A DNA stretch of 64,000 bases from Neokomagataea tanensis (GCF_006542335.1 NZ_CP032486.1:35724-99723), one strand, 5' to 3'; counted from the first letter of the stretch, positions 16,980 through 25,937 are shown. Notes: a model not told the origin generated them from the sequence alone. Numbers and translations: made by a program.

Positions 16980-18389
16980 ATGCAAATTTTTTGGAGTGCA
17001 TTACCTATAGTCTCGACAGTCCTTGCACTACTGATAGGTCTGCGTTCTCTATATGCTGCAAGCATTGGCGTGGGAGCTGCATGCGCCGCAATGTTTTTTA
17101 GTTTCACGGTAGCCCCCAACGTCGTGATCTCCTCCATAGCACAATGGTTTCCACTTCTTTCCGAAGTACTTCTGATCCTTGGGGGGGGGCTTTTTTTATC
17201 AAGTATCATGAAACATGCTGGTGCGCAGGCAGACCTCGCTCACTGGATCGAAAGTAAATCCGGACAAGGTGCCGGAGCCGTTCTCATGATAGTACATGGT
17301 ATCACACCGTTTGCAGAATCTTTGACTGGTTTTGGCATAGGTGTGACCGTGGGAATTCCGCTTTTAGCTCATCTCAAACTACCGCCAAAACAAGTTGGAG
17401 TAATTGGTCTTTTGGGGCTTTGTGCTGTTCCTTGGGGATCAATGGGACCTGGTTCCCTTATAGCAGCTAAAATGTCCAACGTGTCGTTCTACGGTTTAGG
17501 CACACATTCGGCAGTTATAAGTTTTATTCCCTTCGTATTAACCGGAATTGCCGCTGTCCTGCTCTCTACTCCTTCTCAAGGCCGAAAGCACGCAATAAGC
17601 CAGGCTATTGTCTCCGGTTTAATGCTGACGATGGCAATAGCGGGTTTCAATCTTGTTTTTGGAACCTCTGCTGCAGGCGCTTTAGGTTCTCTGACAATCA
17701 TTTTATCCCGTTTGATCAGAGTTCGTAAGTCAACTAGTCCCCCATTGGGACGTGCCGGACGCCGAGGCCTCGAAAGCTACGGTATTTTACTTGGCGGTGT
17801 CCTAGTTGTAGAAATTATACTTTCAGTCGTAGGGGCTAATGAGAATTGGCGCTACTTGGCTTCGCCAGCCCTTTGGCTATTCGTGGCCTCACTTTGGTTT
17901 TCAATAGGGAGACCTGTGCGAAAACCCGCTCGGGCTGCATGGCATGCATGGTTGCAAGTTGCGCCGGTAACCGCTCTTTTTATCATGCTCGGCGTGCTTA
18001 TGGCTGTATCCGGTATGGCGACATTTCTAGCTCAAATCCTATCCGGAATTGGCCCGTCATATTTACTCGTGGCACCTTTTGTATCTGGATTGGGTGGTTT
18101 TTTAACAGGGTCGAACAGTGGTGCGAATGCCATGCTTGCTGCAACTCAAGCGTCAATAGCGCGTGGTATGAACGCAAACATTGTATGGTTTATGGCAGCT
18201 CAGAACGTATCAGCTGCATTTTTTCTAATGGCTTCGCCTGGTAAAGTGGAGATGGCTTCACAACTCGCTGGATGCACCAGAAAAGAAGATAAAGTATATC
18301 TGCAAAAAACAATGTTAATAGTTTCTATATCAACCGTATTTTTAGTTTCGGTATTTTATTTCTTTTATTCGGCCCTGTTTCAAAGTTGA
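16980..18389 (+). CDS. L-lactate permease family transporter (LctP-like)
   Basis: 469 residues from ATG 16980 (preceded by GAGGG); an upstream in-frame extension reads back across the operators and is unlikely. About 12 membrane segments; family motifs include GGGLFLSSIMKHAGAQADL, ITPFAESLTGFGIGVTVGIP and FVSGLGGFLTGSNSGANAML. It should import lactate, glycolate or a related 2-hydroxy acid by proton symport. The last codons (…ALFQS, TGA) are supplied by the terminal repeat of the IS6 element at 18371, so a few native residues are lost. Regulation by the divergent XRE-cupin protein is likely. Confidence 0.85.
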   Translation: MQIFWSALPIVSTVLALLIGLRSLYAASIGVGAACAAMFFSFTVAPNVVISSIAQWFPLLSEVLLILGGGLFLSSIMKHAGAQADLAHWIESKSGQGAGAVLMIVHGITPFAESLTGFGIGVTVGIPLLAHLKLPPKQVGVIGLLGLCAVPWGSMGPGSLIAAKMSNVSFYGLGTHSAVISFIPFVLTGIAAVLLSTPSQGRKHAISQAIVSGLMLTMAIAGFNLVFGTSAAGALGSLTIILSRLIRVRKSTSPPLGRAGRRGLESYGILLGGVLVVEIILSVVGANENWRYLASPALWLFVASLWFSIGRPVRKPARAAWHAWLQVAPVTALFIMLGVLMAVSGMATFLAQILSGIGPSYLLVAPFVSGLGGFLTGSNSGANAMLAATQASIARGMNANIVWFMAAQNVSAAFFLMASPGKVEMASQLAGCTRKEDKVYLQKTMLIVSISTVFLVSVFYFFYSALFQS

Positions 18390-18939
18390 GTATCCTGTTG
18401 GAAACCACTGCTGGTGTTAGCGTAGGGTTTGGCAGATGCGTGATTTCAAGGGTCGGCAAAGGTGGTGATACGATTGATTTCTTCCTCTCACAGACCCGGA
18501 ACGCCAAGGCTGCCAAACGCTTTCTGGGCAAAGCTTTGAACGGTCTGAGAAGGTGGGAGAAGCCTGAGACAATCAACACGGATAAAGCCCCAACCCACGG
18601 CATAGCCATCAATGAACTTAAGAAGAACGGTAAACTTCCCGACACGGTGAAACACCGTCAGGTGAAGTCTCTGAACAACGTGATCGAGGCCGATCACGGC
18701 AAGCTGAAACGACTGATTAAACCTGTCCGTGGCTTCAAAAGCCTGAAAACCGCTTATGCGACGATTAAGGGTTTTGAAGTCATGCGCGCCTTGAAAAAGG
18801 GACAAGCTGAACTCTTCCAATTCCAAGAGGGCATCATGGGGGAAGTGCGTCTCATCGAGAGACAATTCAGCTTCTAAACCGTTTGAAAATCGAAACAAAT
18901 GGGACCCACGCGGCCCTAACCTAACTTTGCAACAGGGCC
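18371..18939 (+). mobile_element. IS6 type A derivative with 5' internal deletion
   Basis: Both terminal repeats are present (GGCCCTGTTTCAAAG at 18371; inverse ending at 18939) but only 569 bp lie between them. The transposase jumps from the start codons (MRDFKG) directly to GKGGDTIDFFLSQ, losing the HTH and first catalytic Asp. The remaining DNA encodes TINTDKAPTHG and NNVIEADHGKLK. It could still be moved in trans. It truncates the permease on the left and a mobilisation gene on the right. Confidence 0.88.
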
Positions 18940-19142
18940 CCGAAACGCTCATAGCCCGATTGGAAGGCTGAGAGCCCGGGATTGCGGGCATCACCATCCG
19001 CAAGCAGTGGTGAGCGCCCCTGCATGATGGCGCGTTCCGCCAATGCAGCCTCGACCGTGGATCCTCCGAGATTGCCACGACCCGCTTTGACTACGGCAAC
19101 AGGCATGCGGGGGGATCTGGAGGGGGTAGGCTTTTCACTCAT
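18940..19142 (-). pseudogene. ParA/TraL-like plasmid ATPase, N-terminal fragment
   Basis: The first 67 codons (MPVAVVKAGRGNLGGSTVEA, PLLADGDARNPGLSAF) recall the deviant Walker-type N-terminus of TraL/MipZ-like plasmid transfer ATPases, where K-G-R-G-N-x-G-G-S-T replaces the usual P-loop. The gene is cut by the IS6 derivative at 18939. It follows the 305-residue gene on the same strand with a 93-bp gap and may have belonged to a mobilisation operon. Confidence 0.5.
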
Positions 19143-19235
19143 GACAGGGTCCTTAACTTACAGTGCGGTCTCCGGCTTGAATCGGAGCGGACCTCAGTAT
19201 GCGGACGATGTTTGTGAGTGCGGGCAAGAGAGCGC

Positions 19236-20153
19236 TTAGTAGAGGCTTTTCATGCGATTACGTGACCGCATGAGTAGGGCTCTGAGAATAATCGAGCGAT
19301 CTTCATGAGGGACTGCCTCCACCATCGGAATGCACGCTTTCGCCCAGTCGCGCTCACTTTCAAAAAACGAGCGTCGTGGCAGTCCCGGTAGCGCTTCATA
19401 GTCGATGTGACCATTAGGCTGACGGCCTGTCGCATCGAGTGGCATGAGAGCATCGAGCGGCAGATATTCCGGCATTCCATCAGGCCGGGGACCGACATAG
19501 GGCGGCGGAAGCGGCTTGTCCCTGTCCGCACCATAGCGGGGAGCTTGCGTTAGCATCGTCACATGGTTGGCAATCTGGCCGATCATAACCCGAGGCCGGG
19601 TGGCAGTCTCTGAAGGAATAGGCTGGGACTGTGCGGTTTCGACGGTTTCGGCAAGTGCTGTCGGCTGAATATTAGCCTGATCTGGGGCCGCCTTGGCTCT
19701 GCGCTGTACCTCATACCCTGCCATCCGCTCGCGGCGCTCTCTGTTGAGTCGCTCTTCGGTATCAGCTTTGGCCATGAGGGCAAGGATATCTTCATCCGAA
19801 GGGCCAGTCGATGATTGAGCAGCCGGTATAACTGTCCGAGATGCGGATACATCGCGCAACCGACGTTCGGCTTCTGCTTTTGCTGCAGTGATGCGCTCCT
19901 TGACGCGATACCATTCGACTCTCAAGCCATTAGGCGTAGGCGCACGGCCTTGCTGGGTCCGTAAACCGTCCCGAGCAAGATGCTCTGCAAGGATCGACCA
20001 CTTCAATGCTCGCCGTCCGGTGGCTTTGAGCAACGTCTCGAAATTCTCTGTCAGCCATCTCACTACGTCAGAGCGTGTCTGACGTCTGGCGCAGCTCTCC
20101 AGATAGCTTTCCGCTGTCTGACCTGAAAACACTGTTGCGCTCATGGACCTCAC
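19236..20153 (-). CDS. Hypothetical plasmid protein, possibly mobilisation-related
   Basis: 305 residues; an internal ATG at 20141 (MSATVFSGQTAESYL) is an alternative start. The N-terminal third reads like a small DNA-binding domain (LKWSILAEHLARDGLRTQQG, NGLRVEWYRVKERITAAKAE), the middle is charged and probably coiled, and the C-terminal third is Pro/Arg-rich (LPLDALMPLDATGRQPNGHI). I do not recognise a named family. Position directly upstream of a TraL-like gene on the same strand suggests a role in plasmid transfer or maintenance. No signal peptide or membrane segment. Confidence 0.6.
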   Translation of the reverse strand: MRSMSATVFSGQTAESYLESCARRQTRSDVVRWLTENFETLLKATGRRALKWSILAEHLARDGLRTQQGRAPTPNGLRVEWYRVKERITAAKAEAERRLRDVSASRTVIPAAQSSTGPSDEDILALMAKADTEERLNRERRERMAGYEVQRRAKAAPDQANIQPTALAETVETAQSQPIPSETATRPRVMIGQIANHVTMLTQAPRYGADRDKPLPPPYVGPRPDGMPEYLPLDALMPLDATGRQPNGHIDYEALPGLPRRSFFESERDWAKACIPMVEAVPHEDRSIILRALLMRSRNRMKSLY

Positions 20154-20216
20154 TCCTGACCCGTCTTCGCCTGTCTAACACCCACCCTATTGCGTAGCAA
20201 GAGAGAAACATAACCG

Positions 20217-20257
20217 AAGCATTACCGCAGCCCTATCGCAGCATTAGTGTAGCATTA
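20217..20257. repeat. Short AGCATTA direct repeats
   Basis: Three AGCATTA units within about 40 bp upstream of the 305-residue gene (around 20219, 20240 and 20251). They may be binding sites for its product or a small origin or transfer signal. Confidence 0.35.
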
Positions 20258-20280
20258 AAGAAGGAGGTTTTTCTTTTTCC

Positions 20281-20784
20281 ATATACAAATGCACCCTTTT
20301 GGGTGCTGCACTTCAGAGAACACTAATGCCCATCGTGATCAATCACGGCCTGATGCTGGAGTTCGAGGGCCACGACCTCATCTCGGATAGCATCAAGTGT
20401 CTCTTCGGACACCCGACGTTTCCAGACATCAGTGTCGCGGTCATAGACCCATCCGGAGGCTTTTATGCTGTTGCGTACCCTGGCCGGAGGCGTCACTGGA
20501 AACCGTACCCGATAGGTGAATGGTACGAACTTCCGATCACCAACGTGAGCATCCAATTCGATTGCACGGGCTACCTCCTAGAGGGGTGCAACAGCCTTCT
20601 GAAAAGCCTCTTTGTCCTCTTCATGGATCTAGACATTCATCTGGATCAGACCAAGCGCTTTGCGGCGTTGACGAACGGCGTGCATGGTCTGTCGGCTCAT
20701 GAGGATGCTCTCTCAAAATCTGTTCCAAACACTTCAGCACTAGTGCTCTTTAAAATGCACAACGGAAAGTTTGCATTTGTATAT
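20281..20784. repeat. 13-bp inverted repeats flanking a small broken gene
   Basis: ATATACAAATGCA at 20281-20293 recurs as its exact inverse TGCATTTGTATAT at 20772-20784. A small GCACCC-TTTT-GGGTGC hairpin sits inside the left copy. Together they bracket the reverse-strand gene with two amber codons. Confidence 0.55.
20323..20700 (-). pseudogene. Small plasmid protein with two in-frame amber codons
   Basis: From ATG 20700 the reverse strand reads MSRQTMHAVRQRRKALGLIQ, MNV, TAG (20629-20631), IHEEDKEAFQKAVAPL, TAG (20578-20580), EVARAIELDAHVGDRKFVPF and on to TGA at 20323. The 77-residue tail after the second stop is fully open. The first part resembles short RHH-like plasmid regulators (R-x-x-R-x-x-x-G-L-x-x-x-x-V). 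Without readthrough only a 23-residue peptide or the tail would be made. The overlapping forward ORF has no protein-like features. Confidence 0.5.
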
Positions 20785-20838
20785 ACGCGCGACCCTTACA
20801 ACTGCCACGACCTTGCAACGGTAGTGGCACGAGGCTGA

Positions 20839-21113
20839 CACGACGGTGCAACGACCTCTGCACGATCCGAGAACGGTCTTGGGCATCAAATGGGCGTCAG
20901 GATATGAGAGGCAGCGCCAGCGATACCGCTCTCTCGGTCAATCGGACGGTGGTGCCGCCTTAGGCGCAATCGCTTCCGCGCAGAGCACGATCAGGCGAAT
21001 GGGAATGGAGAACGATAGAGTTTCTCAAAGCGCTTGTTCACACTCTCATTTCACAATTGCAACACAATGTATCATCAATATGACTGTGCCGTGTCACTGC
21101 CTTGGAGGGCTTT
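20839..21113. other. Gap before the SPFH gene
   Basis: 275 bp without a supported gene. It should contain the promoter of the SPFH gene; no clear operator or repeat was seen. Confidence 0.4.
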
Positions 21114-22004
21114 GTGGATTTTCCTCAGTTACCAAAATCGTCTTCGGTTAATCCCTTAAAATGGGCGACCATTATCATGGTTGCGGGGGCTGCGCTGGTC
21201 CTACTCAATCCGTTCAAACAGATTGCATCGGGCTATTGCGGTATTCGTTTGAACTTTGGTTCGGTGCAGCCAGTAGCACTGACACCGGGTCTGCATTTTG
21301 CTCTGCCGGTCTATCAGCGGATTGAAGACGTTTCGACACAACCGCAAACCACAGCATCCAATGAATGGGCGGCGACGCATGATCTTCAAGACGTGCATAC
21401 GACGGTTTCGGTGACATTTCACATTAACCCTGTCGACGCACCCTCATTCTACCGAGATTTCCGGACGCTGGAGACCCTTGAGAAGCGGATCATAGGCCCG
21501 ACAGTCTCGAATGACGTTAAGGCCATCACAGCGAAGTATAACGCGGAGGAGCTCATCACGAAGCGTGATGTGGTGGATAGTCAGATCAAAGAGCTCATCA
21601 TTGCCTCTCTAGTGCCTTATCATTTGAGCATTGAAGCGGTGAATACGGCGAACTTCACTTTCTCTCCTGCCTATTCGCAAGCAATTGAAGCGAAACAGGT
21701 GGCGCAGCAACAAGCTCTGCAAGCGCAATATACGCTGCAACAGGTGCAGATTTCAGCACAGCAGCAGGTGGTGCAAGCGAAAGCTCAGGCAGATGCGGCG
21801 ATTGCGACGGCTCAAGGACAGGCTCAGGCCTTGTTGGTGACGTCTCAGGCAGAAGCCAAAGCGAATGCTGCGATTGCTCAGTCTTTGACACCGGCCTTGT
21901 TGCAGCAAAAAGCGCTGGATCGTTGGAGTGGGACACTCCCAACCTATCTCAGTGCGGGTGCGCCTTTGCCCTTTATCGCGAATACCCCTCTGCTGGGAAA
22001 ATAG
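21114..22004 (+). CDS. SPFH/prohibitin-family membrane protein
   Basis: 296 residues from GTG 21114, chosen because GGAGGG lies 5 bp upstream. One N-terminal transmembrane segment (about residues 15-35, WATIIMVAGAALVLLNPF) precedes an SPFH/band-7 domain (IASGYCGIRLNFGSVQPVAL, TPGLHFALPVYQRIEDVST, DVHTTVSVTFHINPVDAPSF). An Ala/Gln-rich helical tail of about 90 residues follows and should oligomerise. Prohibitin/HflK-C relatives form membrane rings that modulate proteases or lipid domains. There is no protease partner next to it, so its plasmid role is unknown. Confidence 0.82.
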   Translation: MDFPQLPKSSSVNPLKWATIIMVAGAALVLLNPFKQIASGYCGIRLNFGSVQPVALTPGLHFALPVYQRIEDVSTQPQTTASNEWAATHDLQDVHTTVSVTFHINPVDAPSFYRDFRTLETLEKRIIGPTVSNDVKAITAKYNAEELITKRDVVDSQIKELIIASLVPYHLSIEAVNTANFTFSPAYSQAIEAKQVAQQQALQAQYTLQQVQISAQQQVVQAKAQADAAIATAQGQAQALLVTSQAEAKANAAIAQSLTPALLQQKALDRWSGTLPTYLSAGAPLPFIANTPLLGK

Positions 22005-22019
22005 CAGAGCAGAGAGATC

Positions 22020-22305
22020 GGCCCTGTTGCGACGTTTTAGAAGCTGCCTGAAACCCCCTATTGGTTTTGAGGTGGAGCGGTTTTTATAAGTGATTTCAAG
22101 GGTCGTCATTTTCGTGGTGAAGTGATCCTGCGGGCGGTTCGTTTGTATTGCCGTTACGAGATCAGCTTCGCGACCTGGAAGCCAAATTGGCCGAGCGGGG
22201 CGTGAGCATTGATCATTCAACGCTTTACCGCTGGGGCCAGCGCTATGCCCTTGAGATGGAGAAGCGTTTACGCTGGTACCTTGGTATTGGAAACGTCCGG
22301 GCTTT
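22020..22305 (+). mobile_element. IS6 type A 5' remnant, frameshifted
   Basis: Starts with GGCCCTGTTGCGACG and continues through sequence encoding FKGRHFRGEVIL and, in shifted frames, STLYRWGQRYALEMEKRLRW, ending at about 22305 near the first catalytic region. Divergent from the intact copies; the rest is absent. Confidence 0.75.
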
Positions 22306-22853
22306 CGCGCATTGGAGCAGTGTCATCCTAAAAAAGCCCCTCGTAAACGTTTCTCACAACAATCCAGAAGTGAATGTAACAGTATCGGAACTGCACGGTC
22401 AGACAGTATTACGCCAATGTCTCAGCCCGCATGGGTTCAGGCGCAAATGCCGTTGCCACCGGAAATTCTTAATCATTTCTTTCGATTTATTCTGGTCGGG
22501 GAAACGAACGATGCGACTTTTATCTGTTTCAATCGGTTACCGAAGTTTTTTCGGTTGCCGCGTCTCTCCGAACAAGGCAAGTTGCTCTATCCGTCCGAAA
22601 GGACATCACCGTGTTTTAAAAGGAGTCCCGCACCATGCAGCACCGCAAATAAAAGAAAACCCCAGCTCTCCCGATCGCCAAATCGGAAAAGCCAGGGTCA
22701 TCCAGATGATTAGAAGGTGAAAGCAAGTAAACTCACCTTACACACCTATTCGGTCGAAACGCAAGTGTTTTTGCGCAGGGTGTCGTATTGTCTGATGACA
22801 GGCCGAGAGATGGATCCGGAATACCCTTTCTCTGACCAAAGATTGTGTCATCT
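22306..22853. other. Unassigned region upstream of repC
   Basis: About 550 bp. A 133-codon forward frame (22312-22713) exists but has weak protein-like character and no clear family. An inverted CCGAT...ATCGG pair lies near 22670-22685. In RepC plasmids the region ahead of the initiator often holds a small antisense RNA or control hairpin, but I cannot demonstrate one here. Confidence 0.35.
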
Positions 22854-24197
22854 ATGATGTCTTCTGTTTCGACGGTGCCGTCGGTGCAACGCGCACCGGG
22901 TCGCCGTACCATCACGCCAGCCATGCGGCGCGCCCGTGAGGAACTGACCCTCACCCCACCGAGTTACCCCAGCCGGGCGGATGTGTTGAGTTTGGTGAAT
23001 AAAGGTGTTCGCGTCTTAGGACTCAGCCGTGGTGCTGCCCAGTTATTGATCGCGATGATCCGTCAGACGCCCAATAAAGAGTGGGACGCTGATGGACGGC
23101 CCTTTATTTTTGCCCGTAATGCCACCATGCTGCGCTGGATTGGTGGGCATGAAAGCACCCTCAGACGCTATATCCGTGAGATCGCCGAGGGCGGCTATCT
23201 CGTGCCCATTGATGGCCGCAATGGGCATCGTGGTTGTCGTTATGAGGATGGCACGGAACGGGTAGGCTTTGATTTGTCCTCGCTACGCTACCGTTACCCT
23301 GAAATGACCGAGCGGCTTCATGCCGTCAAAGCCTATGAGCGCGCCTGCCAAGCATTGCGCGATGAGATGGCTCAGCTGTTCAACGAACTGTGCTATGGCG
23401 TTGTTGCTTTGCCTGAGACATTGGTTATGTCCCTACGCAGCCTGATGCGTAAGCGCCGCGAGGTCCACAATAAAGAGCATTTGGAGCATCTCAAAACCAT
23501 GATGCAGGACATCCATGCTCAATACAGCACAAACGGCCAAAAACAGCCTGTGGATAACGATTTTTCAGAGACGTTATGCCCTTCAGAATTGCACGGCATG
23601 ACCGTCAAAAATGACACCCCTTATACAACTACAGAAAGAAATAAAACTTCTTACGAAGTAGAACCAGTAGCGCTTAATAAGCGCACATGCATTGACCATG
23701 CAGTGTGTGAAACGTTCGTCTCTCCCCGTCAGGCAGGGCAGAATGATGAGATTAGAGACATTGTGTCGAGCCTAACGGATACGTTGGGTGGGTTTCGTGG
23801 AACGTCCCAGTTCTTCTTGGATGTCTGCCCGGCACTACGCGATCTCTGCACAACTGCACGGCCAAAGATGGCGGATCTCATCGAAGCCGCTGAGCATTTA
23901 ACCCAACATCTCGGGATTTCATTGCACAGCTGGCAACAAGGCTGTGTGATCCTTGGCCGAGAAAAGACCGCAATCGCAGTGATCGTGATGACGGCTCGCA
24001 TCAGTCGCGGTGCGGATATTCGCAATCGGGAAGCCTATTTGCGCGCAATGATTGAGCGTGGTCGTCTAGGGATGCTGCGTTTGGATCGGAGTTTGTTTGG
24101 ACTGCGAGGGGACCCCGATCATGCGGTCACACCGGCCAGCGCCATTCGGGCGAAATTCCGCGCTATTTTGGCGGAACATACCGCAGCGTGCGCATGA
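22854..24197 (+). CDS. repC: Plasmid replication initiator, RepC family
   Basis: 447 residues. The N-terminal half matches RepC-type initiators (LSLVNKGVRVLGLSRGAAQL, IRQTPNKEWDADGRPFIFAR, IREIAEGGYLVPIDGRNGHR), a double winged-helix origin-binding region. The middle is low-complexity and AT-rich in DNA (about 23600-23690, with ACTTC-TTAC-GAAGT), which resembles the intragenic origin of repABC replicons. The C-terminal part (PKMADLIEAAEHLTQHLGIS) is also typical. RepA/RepB are not adjacent; a ParA/ParB pair is about 10 kb away. Overlaps the next gene by four bases (ATGA). Confidence 0.87.
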   Translation: MMSSVSTVPSVQRAPGRRTITPAMRRAREELTLTPPSYPSRADVLSLVNKGVRVLGLSRGAAQLLIAMIRQTPNKEWDADGRPFIFARNATMLRWIGGHESTLRRYIREIAEGGYLVPIDGRNGHRGCRYEDGTERVGFDLSSLRYRYPEMTERLHAVKAYERACQALRDEMAQLFNELCYGVVALPETLVMSLRSLMRKRREVHNKEHLEHLKTMMQDIHAQYSTNGQKQPVDNDFSETLCPSELHGMTVKNDTPYTTTERNKTSYEVEPVALNKRTCIDHAVCETFVSPRQAGQNDEIRDIVSSLTDTLGGFRGTSQFFLDVCPALRDLCTTARPKMADLIEAAEHLTQHLGISLHSWQQGCVILGREKTAIAVIVMTARISRGADIRNREAYLRAMIERGRLGMLRLDRSLFGLRGDPDHAVTPASAIRAKFRAILAEHTAACA

Positions 24198-24565
24198 CCG
24201 AGACGGAAGTTTTACCGCTCTGTGTCCCGTTGAAATGTCACGCAGAGGCCCGACGGGCTGGGGCTGTGTGGGACGCCCGTAGTCAACGTATGCTCTGGCC
24301 CTTTCCGCGCTTTGCTGGCGAAACCCGAATGGGATGTCATTCGGCGTACCGAGGCTTTAAGCTGGCTGTGTCACATCAACCAATGGTCGGTAGCGCAGGC
24401 ACAAGACTGTGTCGCACGCAATGGCGTGAGCGGTGCCGCCAATCCTGGTGTTGCGATGTGTCTTGGGTTGCTCAGCATTATGGCTATGCGCTTGTCCCCG
24501 ATGCGGTCGAAAAAGCCCGCGACATTCAGCGGGATTTTTCCTGTTTAATATTTTGCTTGTCTTGA
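24194..24565 (+). CDS. Hypothetical protein with DUF5710-like N-terminus, possibly frameshifted twice
   Basis: The N-terminal 30 residues (LCVPLKCHAEARRAGAVWDA) match the short DUF5710-type motif found in plasmid primases and related proteins. The present frame then becomes Cys/Arg-rich and unlikely. A neighbouring frame from about 24312 reads convincingly (LLAKPEWDVIRRTEALSWLC, QWSVAQAQDCVARNG), and the original frame regains quality at the end (VAQHYGYALVPDAVEKARDI). One extra base near 24305 and one missing base in the GGG at about 24467 would join all three. Translationally coupled to repC. Confidence 0.5.
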   Translation: MTETEVLPLCVPLKCHAEARRAGAVWDARSQRMLWPFPRFAGETRMGCHSAYRGFKLAVSHQPMVGSAGTRLCRTQWRERCRQSWCCDVSWVAQHYGYALVPDAVEKARDIQRDFSCLIFCLS

Positions 24566-24626
24566 AACAGGTCTAAGATTTTCACAATAACCATCGCTTG
24601 ATGGGCTTAATCAGGAAGGTAGAGTG

Positions 24627-24908
24627 ATGAAGATTGCAGATCTGGTCGATCATATTGCTTTGACAACAAACACAAGCAAGGCCGAGACCCGCGCTGTATT
24701 GGATGAGCTGGTCAAAACCATTACCGCGGCTGCGCAACAGGGTGATGAGATCAGTCTTCCGGCATTGGGAAAGTTTAAAGTCAAAGAGACGCCTGAGCGC
24801 GAGGGGCGCAAACCAGCCACTGGGGAAAAGATCACGATTGCAGCATCCCGCAAGCTGACCTTTACACCGGCCAGAGCCTTGAAAGAGGCTCTGAAAGCTT
24901 CGGTGTAA
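24627..24908 (+). CDS. HU/IHF-family DNA-binding protein
   Basis: 93 residues from ATG 24627 with GGTAG upstream. Family features: MKIADLVDHIALTTNTSKAE, ISLPALGKFKVKETPEREGR and GRKPATGEKITIAASRKLTF (the DNA-intercalating arm region; the usual RNPxTG reads RKPATG). HU-like proteins bend DNA and can assist plasmid replication or partition. It lies 60 bp after the repC-linked gene and 43 bp before a WGR protein, probably in one transcription unit. Confidence 0.9.
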   Translation: MKIADLVDHIALTTNTSKAETRAVLDELVKTITAAAQQGDEISLPALGKFKVKETPEREGRKPATGEKITIAASRKLTFTPARALKEALKASV

Positions 24909-24951
24909 GTGCTCTTTGACCCTGTCGGCTGTTGAGAGCAGCAGCCGCACT

Positions 24952-25233
24952 ATGCCCCAAGCCAAAACGATGCGGCAGCAATTGTCTTTGTTTCCGGAAA
25001 CGATGCGTTTGCAGCGCATCGTGCCGGAGAAGAATTGTTGGCGTTTTTATCGTCTCCATCTTGAGACGGATTTGTTTGGGAGCACGGTTTTGGTGCGCTC
25101 ATGGGGACGGATCGGGACCGCAGGGCAAGAACGGCGCGAGCAGTGTCCGGATGCTGCGTTGGCGCAAAAAGCGCTCATGCGGTGGGCGCGGAGTAAAATG
25201 CGTCGGGGTTATGCAGAGGAAGAGAGCAAGTAA
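24952..25233 (+). CDS. WGR-domain protein
   Basis: 93 residues from ATG 24952. A WGR nucleic-acid-binding module occupies most of it: ENCWRFYRLHLETDLFGSTV-type strands (here KNCWRFYRLHLETDLFG), the defining VRSWGRIGTAGQERR and the terminal helix ALAQKALMRWARSKMRRGY. Stand-alone WGR proteins are common on alphaproteobacterial plasmids; the function is thought to be DNA/RNA binding. The next gene begins immediately after its stop. Confidence 0.88.
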   Translation: MPQAKTMRQQLSLFPETMRLQRIVPEKNCWRFYRLHLETDLFGSTVLVRSWGRIGTAGQERREQCPDAALAQKALMRWARSKMRRGYAEEESK

Positions 25234-25815
25234 ATGAAAAATTCAGATCCAATTATTCGCCGTTCTATAAGAGTTTTAAGAATGGTGAGTGAGTTGCATA
25301 TTGCTGGTTATCAGTTGCTGCGCGTAATGCCTTATCTTTCGTCAAGCGGTGCATATTGGCGATTAGAGATTGGCCCATCTGTAATGTTCTATCAGGCTCA
25401 CGGTGCCATAATATGTACGACAAGTAGTCAAATTGTGACCGAAGAAGAACGCCCGGACTTTCCGAAAACAGAAACTTATTCGAGTGCAAGCGCGGAATCC
25501 GGACAGTATTTCGAATGGAAGGATGCTGCTAAAGATGATGCACGGGCATTAGCCAAAAAGTTTATCGAACGCTTCCCAGAACTTGTTCAAAGCGGGTATG
25601 GTTGGGATTACGCCTATGCGGGCTGGTATCAGCGACTGTTAGGCCTTGCGGAGGAAGGGTGGTTGCCCTGTGCGTTTGGCCCTTATCTTGATCCAAATCG
25701 TCAGTATCTGCACGTACAAGATTGTCGGTATGGGTTAGAGGGTGTGCGTGAAGAACGAGCGCCTCTTTTGCCTAATCCTCCCCCAGGTGTGTTCGATGGC
25801 ACGGCGTGGTTTTAG
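25234..25815 (+). CDS. Hypothetical plasmid protein
   Basis: 193 residues starting on the base after the WGR stop, so likely co-translated. Features: IRRSIRVLRMVSELHIAGYQ, a segment GAYWRLEIGPSVMFYQAHGA, an acidic middle, then YGWDYAYAGWYQRLLGLAEE and a Pro-rich tail LLPNPPPGVFDGTAWF. No membrane segments or signal peptide. I do not recognise the family; adjacency to repC, HU and WGR suggests a plasmid backbone role. Confidence 0.7.
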   Translation: MKNSDPIIRRSIRVLRMVSELHIAGYQLLRVMPYLSSSGAYWRLEIGPSVMFYQAHGAIICTTSSQIVTEEERPDFPKTETYSSASAESGQYFEWKDAAKDDARALAKKFIERFPELVQSGYGWDYAYAGWYQRLLGLAEEGWLPCAFGPYLDPNRQYLHVQDCRYGLEGVREERAPLLPNPPPGVFDGTAWF

Positions 25816-25937
25816 CAAAACTATCCACGCTTCCGACCGTAGGTTGTAGACGAAGCATCTTGTTCTTCTAGGACATAGAAGCGTGGCGCAAAAAACTGAT
25901 CTGGGGTAGCCTTTGAGTAACATTATTGAGGCCCTTA

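Noticed and set aside
20299..20838. Forward 179-codon ORF
   Set aside because: It overlaps the reverse-strand gene whose translation (KASGWVYDRDTDVWKRR...) is much more protein-like; the forward product shows no family features and crosses a hairpin and both inverted repeats.
22312..22713. 133-codon ORF upstream of repC as a real gene
   Set aside because: Ser/Pro/Lys-rich low-quality translation, fused to IS6 debris at its 5' end and with no recognisable homologue.
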